DNA of 64,000 nucleotides from positions 2,449,001 through 2,513,000 of the forward strand of contig NZ_CP139482.1 of the NCBI RefSeq assembly GCF_041222825.1, given 5' to 3'. The DNA comes from Candidatus Thalassolituus haligoni (lineage in GTDB: Bacteria; Pseudomonadota; Gammaproteobacteria; Pseudomonadales; Oceanobacteraceae). How positions within the stretch are numbered: the stretch's first letter is position 1; the number at the start of each line of letters is the position of its first letter. Positions 58,445 to 64,000 of the stretch are shown here, one piece after another. Below the pieces are notes generated by a model. The model saw only the letters and a list, made by a program, of their open reading frames with translations. It ran no database searches and was not told where the DNA came from. Both the position numbers and the translations under genes were made by a program.

Positions 58445-59169
58445 GCTTGACCCTCCTCTTCTGCCATAAGTCGTTCAAGATTAAGAAGCGACGTCTGGAT
58501 ATGACGTCGCATCAGCAGTTCAGCCAGCTCGGCGTCACGCGCGGCGATGGCTTCAACGATACGTTGGTGTTCCTGCAGCGCCTGCAATGGGCGCTTGGTA
58601 CTGGTACTGGTCTGATAGCGGTACATACGCACCAGATGGTACAGCTCGCCGCACAACATCTGGTGCAGGCGCTCATTCTTGCTACCGCGAATCAGGCGAT
58701 AATGCAGATCGAGATCACCGGCTTTCTGGTAATAACTCTGCCCTTGCTCGGCTTCGATCGAGGCAGCGTGTTCATCCAGCAAGGTTTGTAACTCGGCAAT
58801 TTCGTCATCCGTCATCCGCTCGGCGGCAAGACGACAGGCCATGCTTTCGAGTTCTACCCGGACTTCGTAGATATCGCGCAGTTCTGACAATGACAACGAC
58901 ACAACCCTGGCTCCGGCATGGGGAATCCGCACCACCAGACGCCTAGCCTCCAGTTTCTGGATCGCCTCGCGCATCGGCGCACGGCTGCCACCGTATTTTT
59001 CCACCAGCATCTGCTCCGACACCCGCGCCCCCGGCTTCAGCTCTCCCCGCACAATGGCAGTGGTGAGTTCTGCAAAAACCTTGTCGGCGAGTGTTTGAGG
59101 GTCTGCCATCAAATTGTCTACGATCTGCTTGGATGTGCTCACAATAATGCCCCGGACGAGGATTAACAA
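58441..59169 (-). CDS. GntR-family regulator of the methylcitrate operon (FCD type)
   Basis: The 242-residue protein has an N-terminal winged helix ([22 protein letters not shown], then [17 protein letters not shown]) and an FCD ligand-binding domain ([19 protein letters not shown], with metal-type histidines in [11 protein letters not shown] and [15 protein letters not shown]). It is the first gene of the operon and probably represses it until a methylcitrate intermediate binds. The start could be the ATG at 59169, a GTG nine codons in, or the ATG 20 codons in ([11 protein letters not shown]). Confidence 0.9.
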   Translation of the reverse strand: MLILVRGIIVSTSKQIVDNLMADPQTLADKVFAELTTAIVRGELKPGARVSEQMLVEKYGGSRAPMREAIQKLEARRLVVRIPHAGARVVSLSLSELRDIYEVRVELESMACRLAAERMTDDEIAELQTLLDEHAASIEAEQGQSYYQKAGDLDLHYRLIRGSKNERLHQMLCGELYHLVRMYRYQTSTSTKRPLQALQEHQRIVEAIAARDAELAELLMRRHIQTSLLNLERLMAEEEGQA

Positions 59170-59186
59170 TAGACTTTAGGCGAATA

Positions 59187-59216
59187 TTGTATACAAAAAT
59201 ATAATTTCTGGCTCAA
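59187..59216 (-). promoter_or_regulatory. Promoter and GntR operator of the prp operon
   Basis: The palindrome TTGTATACAA at 59187-59196 is a typical FCD-GntR half-site pair. On the minus strand TTGAGC (59216-59211), 17 bp and TATACA (59193-59188) form a promoter whose -10 lies inside that operator, so binding would block transcription and allow autoregulation. Confidence 0.65.
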
Positions 59217-59751
59217 AAAAGACCAAAAAACATCAAAATAAAAGGGTTTCGTATGCAATCAACCAAGGATCATTGGCCAGAAAACGCTCCCGTAAAGCCT
59301 GACCAGGATGGAAGCAGGATTGTCGTTTGGTTATTCACCTAAGATGATCAGCGAACGGATGAAACTGAAAAACCAGAAGTACAGCAGCTACGCAACAATC
59401 TACCGCTACCAGCAGATACGCGTACCGACCCGAAGAAAACGAATTTTGATGATGTGACGAATGAGAAAATCCGGCAGTTGGAAATGAAGATCAATGTATT
59501 TCGAAGAAGTGCCCGAGTTGGAAAACACCCTGCGAGGTGCATTTTGATACGAGTGTTGCTGTTACCTGGGGGCGTTCTCAATTATTTGACACGGCCTGTC
59601 AGGAGGAAAGTTTGTGTACTCGATGGATATTGCCTCCAGCCGCGAAATTCAGCGGTACGGTGAGTACAATATTATTTTCCAAAACATTCAGGGATAACAT
59701 GATCGGCATGTCCCGGTAAAACCGGGCCATGCATCGAAGGCCGCTTAATAA
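59217..59751. other. 535-bp gap with possible gene debris
   Basis: No intact gene is supported. A 29-codon frame starts at 59253 and ends near 59342. After it, protein-like sequence continues in shifting frames (DETEKPEVQQL, NEKIRQLEMKINVF, then EEVPELENTLRGAF in another frame near 59493-59550). This pattern suggests a small frameshifted gene, but no family is recognised. Confidence 0.35.
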
Positions 59752-60246
59752 TCAGTCATTAGGCATTGACAGAGGCTGTGGCGAAACGATCACGCCATTA
59801 TTGTCGGCATAGACAAAGCAGCCGGGCTTGAAGACAACACCGCCAAATTTAACCTCGACATTCACATCGCCCAGGCCACGCTTGTCGGTTTTCAACGGGT
59901 TGGTGGCCAGCGCCTGTACGCCCAGGTCGGTTTCCATAATCACATCCACATCGCGGATGCAGCCATTAATGATGATGCCTTCCCAGCCGTTACTGGCGGC
60001 TTTTTCTGCCAGCATATCGCCCAGCATGGCATGACGCAGCGAGCCGCCGCCATCCACCACCAGTACTTTGCCTTTGCCATCGGTGGCAACCAGCTCACGT
60101 ACCCTGGAGTTATCTTCGAAGGCCTTGATAGTAACGATTTCACCACCAAAGCTGTCGCGGCCGCCGTAGTTATTGAACATGGGTTCAACCACTTCAATCA
60201 GTTCCGGGTAGGCATCGCACAGGTCGGGGGTCAGATAGTGAGTCAT
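59752..60246 (-). CDS. rraA: RraA-family protein (regulator of RNase E activity A)
   Basis: The 164-residue protein contains [28 protein letters not shown] start read as [55 protein letters not shown] and [11 protein letters not shown], the RraA fold. In E. coli RraA binds the C-terminal region of RNase E and inhibits decay. Many relatives are instead 4-hydroxy-4-methyl-2-oxoglutarate aldolases with GD-R-D metal motifs, so an enzymatic role is not excluded. rne lies 12 kb away. Confidence 0.88.
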   Translation of the reverse strand: MTHYLTPDLCDAYPELIEVVEPMFNNYGGRDSFGGEIVTIKAFEDNSRVRELVATDGKGKVLVVDGGGSLRHAMLGDMLAEKAASNGWEGIIINGCIRDVDVIMETDLGVQALATNPLKTDKRGLGDVNVEVKFGGVVFKPGCFVYADNNGVIVSPQPLSMPND

Positions 60247-60343
60247 GCGGTGGTCTCCTGTTAAGTGTGGAGGTTATCAAACACCATGAAAGGCACCGTC
60301 GTCCAGACCACTTTGGGTGGAGATCAGTGCCTTGATTGCTGGC

Positions 60344-61378
60344 TCAGTATTCAGCGGGCTCTGGCTCACTGGTCGCCACCGGAGCACCTGGTAGCGCTAC
60401 CAGGTCTCCTAGCCAGCTTGCTACCAACGGCCAGACTTCGTCCCGAGCCGCCGGGCTGATAACCATCCCGAGATGATCATAGTCTTCGCTGAAGCCGTTT
60501 TCGACACCCAGTAACGTCATAGACTTGGCCACTTCGATACCGGCGTCTGAACCATAGTGTTCATAGAATCGACGGCAACAGCTGGCTGGGTCGATGCGAT
60601 CGCCCGCCCCGGCAAACATCCGTAGCGGTACGTTGGCCTGACGCCAGGCAGGCAATAACGGCTGCTTTATATTTTCCAGCTGCCATTTGCCAAAAATAGC
60701 CTGGCGGGCAAGGTATTCGTTAACAATACCGGCCGGTTCATTTTCAGGGCCAATACCGATCTTGCGGCCATCCAGCTCACCCTTGATTGACATCAGGGTA
60801 CGTAAACTCAGTGACCCTAACGGCATCCATAAATACCATGGGCGTTTCAGTATCTGAGCACCGAAGGACATCACCCCGGCGCAGTTGTCGGGGCGTAACT
60901 TACCCGCTGCAATGGCGGTTGCCAGCACCACGCCCCCCAGGGAATGTCCGATCCAGGCGGGATATTCACCGGTTTTTTCGCAGACAAAATCATTTACCGC
61001 AGGTACATCGCAACAGGCGTACTGCTGAGAGGTGTTACCGGTGTAGTCGTTATTACGCGGCGACAAACCGTGGCCACGCTGCTCCATCAGCCAGACATCA
61101 AACCCCTGCCGCACCAGCCAGGCAGCCAGCCCCTCACCATCCACTGTCAGCCAGAAACTGCGGTTAGTAAATGAACCGTGTAATAAAACCACGGGAGGGC
61201 GACGGCCATCACGGGCGGGAGATGTTTCATAACTGCCTGGCGACAAATGCGTCACCGCTACCTCAACGCTGCGATCCTTGTCGAGGTTGTGTTTGACCAG
61301 ATAGACATCATCGGTAAAACCGGCCAGGTTATCAGCCCGAGCCAGCGTCACCGGAAACAGCTCACTGCTGCTTTTCAT
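60344..61378 (-). CDS. Alpha/beta-fold hydrolase
   Basis: The 344-residue protein shows the oxyanion segment VVLLHGSFTNRSFW, the nucleophile elbow GHSLGG and a late acidic and histidine pair (AGAGDRID, DYDHLGMV). This is the full Ser-Asp-His set of esterases and lipases. The N-terminal part (VYLVKHNLDKDRSVEVAVTHL) and cysteine-rich loop are not diagnostic. It precedes rraA with a 97-bp gap. The substrate is unknown. Confidence 0.85.
   Translation of the reverse strand: MKSSSELFPVTLARADNLAGFTDDVYLVKHNLDKDRSVEVAVTHLSPGSYETSPARDGRRPPVVLLHGSFTNRSFWLTVDGEGLAAWLVRQGFDVWLMEQRGHGLSPRNNDYTGNTSQQYACCDVPAVNDFVCEKTGEYPAWIGHSLGGVVLATAIAAGKLRPDNCAGVMSFGAQILKRPWYLWMPLGSLSLRTLMSIKGELDGRKIGIGPENEPAGIVNEYLARQAIFGKWQLENIKQPLLPAWRQANVPLRMFAGAGDRIDPASCCRRFYEHYGSDAGIEVAKSMTLLGVENGFSEDYDHLGMVISPAARDEVWPLVASWLGDLVALPGAPVATSEPEPAEY
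60386..60405. repeat. 20-bp perfect palindrome in the hydrolase 3' end
   Basis: ACCTGGTAGCGCTACCAGGT is self-complementary and lies 42 bp before the stop of the hydrolase gene, encoding part of LVALPGAPV. It may act as an mRNA 3' hairpin. Confidence 0.7.
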
Positions 61379-61454
61379 GCGGGGGAATCTCCAAAACCCC
61401 GATCACCAGCGACCGGGGGTACATATTGCGGTAAGGATAACCGTCAGTCTGGCG

Positions 61455-63827
61455 CTACGGTTGTGACTTGTCGGCGAGGAAAAACCAGGTATCCATGACC
61501 GAATCCGGGTTCAACGACACGCTGTCAATGCCATGTTCCATCAACCAGCGCGCAAAGTCCGGGTGATCGGATGGCCCTTGACCGCAAATCCCGACGTATT
61601 TTCCCTGCCGCTTACAGGCCTGAATGGCATTTTCCAGCAACACCTTGATGGCCGGATTACGTTCATCAAATAAATGGGCAATGATACCGGAATCACGATC
61701 CAGTCCGAGTGTCAGCTGGGTCAAATCGTTGGAGCCAATAGAAAAGCCGTCAAAGTACTGCAGGAATTCATCCGCCAGGATGGCGTTCGCTGGCAGCTCA
61801 CACATCATGATCAGCTTGAGACCGTTTTTGCCGCGTTCCAGACCATTGTCTTTCAGCAGGCCAACCACCTGTTCTGCTTCGCCCGGTGTGCGCACAAACG
61901 GCACCATGATCTCGACGTTGGTAAAGCCCATTTCGTCACGAACCTTGCGCATCGCCCGGCATTCCAGCTCGAAACAGTCGCGGAAGTTTTTCGAGATATA
62001 ACGGGAAGCACCACGGAAGCCCAGCATCGGGTTTTCTTCTTCCGGCTCGTACAGGCGGCCACCAATCAGATTGGCATATTCGTTCGATTTGAAATCCGAC
62101 AAGCGGGTAATCACCCGCTTGGGCCAGAAAGCAGCGGCCAGGGTAGAAATACCCTCCACCAGCTTCTCAACGTAAAAATCGACCGGGCCGGGATATCCGG
62201 CAAAACGTCGCCGAACCGTAGGTTTGAGATCTTCTGGCAGGTTATCGAAGTTCAACAGCGCCTTTGGGTGCACTCCGATCATGCGGTTGATAATAAACTC
62301 CAGCCGCGCCAGGCCAACACCGGCATTCGGTAGCCCCTGAAAATCGAAGGCCCGATCCGGGTTACCCACGTTCATCATGATCTTGAACGGCAGCTCCGGC
62401 ATTGAATCGACACTGTTGGTGCGAATATCAAAATCCAGTGCGCCGTCATACACGTAACCGGTATCGCCCTCGGCGCAGGACACCGTCACTTCCTGACCAT
62501 CTTTCAGACGTTCCGTGGCATCTTCGCAGCCAACCACGGCTGGAATGCCCAGCTCGCGAGCAATGATGGCGGCATGACAGGTGCGACCACCACGATTGGT
62601 GACGATCGCCGCAGAGCGCTTCATAATCGGCTCCCAATCCGGGTCTGTCATGTCGGCAACCAGTACGTCGCCTTCCTGAACCTGATCCATTTCATCGATG
62701 TCGTTCAGAATACGCACCCGACCAGAACCAATCCGGTGGCCAATACTGCGTCCTTCAGCCAGCACGATGCCGGTTTCTTTCAGTAAATAACGCTCCATCA
62801 CGGTTTTACTGGTGCGGCTTTTGACCGTTTCCGGACGTGCCTGCACCACGTACAATTTGCCGTCATCGCCGTCTTTGGCCCATTCGATGTCCATCGGACG
62901 ACCATAGTGCTCTTCAATGGTCAGTGCCATCCGCGCCAGTTCTTCCACTTCGGCATCGGTCACTGAAAATTGCTGGCGCAACTCCCGGTCTACCCGCAAG
63001 GTTTCGACCGACTGCCCCACACTGGCGAAGGCGTTGTAAACCATCTTGATGGCCTTGGCACCCAGGTTACGACGCAGGATCGAGGGCCGCCCCTCGCGTA
63101 AATTCAGCTTGTGAACATAAAACTCATCCGGGTTAACCGCGCCCTGCACCACGGTTTCACCGAGACCATAAGATGACGTAATAAACACTACCTGGTCGAA
63201 ACCGGATTCCGTATCAATCGAGAACATCACACCGCTGGAGGCGGTCTCGCTGCGCACCATACGTTGAATACCGGCAGACAACGCGATTTTGCTGTGGTCA
63301 AAGCCCTGATGCACCCGGTAAGAAATCGCCCGGTCATTAAACAGCGAGGCAAACACATCCCGCACCGCATGCAGCACATTGCCGATGCCAACGATATTCA
63401 GATGAGTTTCCTGCTGACCGGCAAAAGACGCATCTGGCAGATCTTCTGCCGTGGCCGATGAGCGCACTGCGGCGGCCATCTGCTCGTTGCCTGCTTGCAG
63501 GGTGATGTAAGATTCACGAATGGCGGCTTCCAGCGGTGGTGGCAACGGTGCTTCCAGAATCCAGCTGCGAATAGCGGCACCGGTTTCCGCCAGCGCACGG
63601 ACATCATCAACGTCCAGATCAGACAGCGCGGCATTGATACGATCCGCCAATCCCTGATAGGAAAGAAATTCCCGATAGGCATCGGCACTGGTAGCAAAGC
63701 CACCCGGAACGGTAACGCCTGAACTGGCGAGGTGGCTGATCATTTCTCCGAGCGACGCGTTTTTTCCGCCAACGCGTTCCACGTCACCCATACCTACCTG
63801 ATCAAACCAAAGTACATAGTCAGTCAA
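61455..63827 (-). CDS. ppsA: Phosphoenolpyruvate synthase
   Basis: The 790-residue enzyme converts pyruvate and ATP to phosphoenolpyruvate, AMP and phosphate for gluconeogenesis. It has the ATP-grasp start [14 protein letters not shown], the swivelling phosphohistidine domain with [21 protein letters not shown], and the C-terminal TIM barrel with [20 protein letters not shown] and [13 protein letters not shown]. The start codon is TTG at 63825-63827 with AGGAG seven bases upstream. Propionate breakdown to pyruvate by the nearby prp genes would feed this reaction. Confidence 0.95.
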   Translation of the reverse strand: MTDYVLWFDQVGMGDVERVGGKNASLGEMISHLASSGVTVPGGFATSADAYREFLSYQGLADRINAALSDLDVDDVRALAETGAAIRSWILEAPLPPPLEAAIRESYITLQAGNEQMAAAVRSSATAEDLPDASFAGQQETHLNIVGIGNVLHAVRDVFASLFNDRAISYRVHQGFDHSKIALSAGIQRMVRSETASSGVMFSIDTESGFDQVVFITSSYGLGETVVQGAVNPDEFYVHKLNLREGRPSILRRNLGAKAIKMVYNAFASVGQSVETLRVDRELRQQFSVTDAEVEELARMALTIEEHYGRPMDIEWAKDGDDGKLYVVQARPETVKSRTSKTVMERYLLKETGIVLAEGRSIGHRIGSGRVRILNDIDEMDQVQEGDVLVADMTDPDWEPIMKRSAAIVTNRGGRTCHAAIIARELGIPAVVGCEDATERLKDGQEVTVSCAEGDTGYVYDGALDFDIRTNSVDSMPELPFKIMMNVGNPDRAFDFQGLPNAGVGLARLEFIINRMIGVHPKALLNFDNLPEDLKPTVRRRFAGYPGPVDFYVEKLVEGISTLAAAFWPKRVITRLSDFKSNEYANLIGGRLYEPEEENPMLGFRGASRYISKNFRDCFELECRAMRKVRDEMGFTNVEIMVPFVRTPGEAEQVVGLLKDNGLERGKNGLKLIMMCELPANAILADEFLQYFDGFSIGSNDLTQLTLGLDRDSGIIAHLFDERNPAIKVLLENAIQACKRQGKYVGICGQGPSDHPDFARWLMEHGIDSVSLNPDSVMDTWFFLADKSQP

Positions 63828-64000
63828 TGTTGTTCTCCTGTACCATCGCGTGCTTTATGAGCCTGCTGAACCCGCCGAACACACTTGTGGTGCCTTCGAC
63901 GGTAAAAACACCACTTTGGGGTTGCGGTGCCTAACGGGTTCAGATAAACCCTTTTATGCTGCTTCCGGGCAATCGAGGTTATCGGTGTTGCCGAAACCCT
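63828..64000. other. Upstream region of ppsA at the window edge
   Basis: No gene is seen in these 173 bp. A short dyad (GGGTT, 6-nt loop, AACCC near 63939-63954) is present. The ppsA promoter and perhaps a divergent gene beyond the edge are expected. Confidence 0.4.

Overview
The window looks like chromosomal DNA from a marine-type gammaproteobacterium of the Oceanospirillales/Pseudomonadales kind. That placement is an inference from gene order: yceD-rpmF-plsX-fabD-fabG-acpP-fabF-pabC-mltG-tmk-holB-pilZ without fabH between plsX and fabD, rluC divergent from rne, and an AcnD/PrpF-type methylcitrate locus. No rRNA or tRNA gene was recognised.

Layout. 1-2.8 kb: start of an unrecognised gene, zapE, an FKBP isomerase and a DUF599 membrane protein. 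3.0-5.7 kb: arsenic operon arsR-arsC-acr3-arsH, leftward. 5.9-9.4 kb: divergent selenium operon selD-mnmH-MFS; a perfect 36-bp palindrome lies between the two operons. 9.6-17.0 kb: a type I-E CRISPR array of 121 repeats and 120 spacers, transcribed leftward, with leader at 16957-17049 and trailer near 9.6 kb. 17.0-27.3 kb: the complete type I-E cas set (cas3, cse1, cse2, cas7, cas5, cas6e, cas1, cas2), leftward, interrupted between cas3 and cse1 by a GNAT toxin/DUF1778 antitoxin pair. 27.4-30.7 kb: VanZ-like protein and M16 peptidase. 30.9-42.8 kb: pilZ, holB, tmk, mltG, pabC, fatty-acid genes, rpmF, yceD, sppA, a HAD phosphatase and rluC. 43-47.2 kb: rne with a long untranslated leader. 47.4-52 kb: HD-GYP response regulator plus a hybrid sensor kinase. 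52.1-59.2 kb: propionate (methylcitrate) operon prpR-like/prpB/prpC/acnD/prpF. 59.7-63.8 kb: rraA, an alpha/beta hydrolase and ppsA.

Main discovery. Between the DUF1778 antitoxin and the GNAT toxin (24029-24219) sits a degenerate mini-CRISPR on the + strand: pseudo-repeat 1 (24135-24163), a 20-nt pseudo-spacer (24164-24183) and pseudo-repeat 2 (24184-24212). The first 11 nt of the pseudo-spacer recur, preceded by the canonical I-E PAM AAG, on the opposite strand at 24086-24096. That site is at the -35 box of the likely toxin promoter, and the first mismatch (position 12) falls on a base that Cascade flips out. This is the architecture expected of a Cascade-guided transcriptional repressor RNA (CreA/CreR-like) controlling a protein toxin. 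Loss or inhibition of Cascade would derepress the toxin, making the cas operon addictive. This is inferred from sequence; no expression evidence is available.

The array keeps a readable history: degenerate oldest repeats, a block of 17 consecutive repeats sharing one base change, a 122-bp tandem duplication of two spacer units, and one identical spacer present twice 24 units apart.
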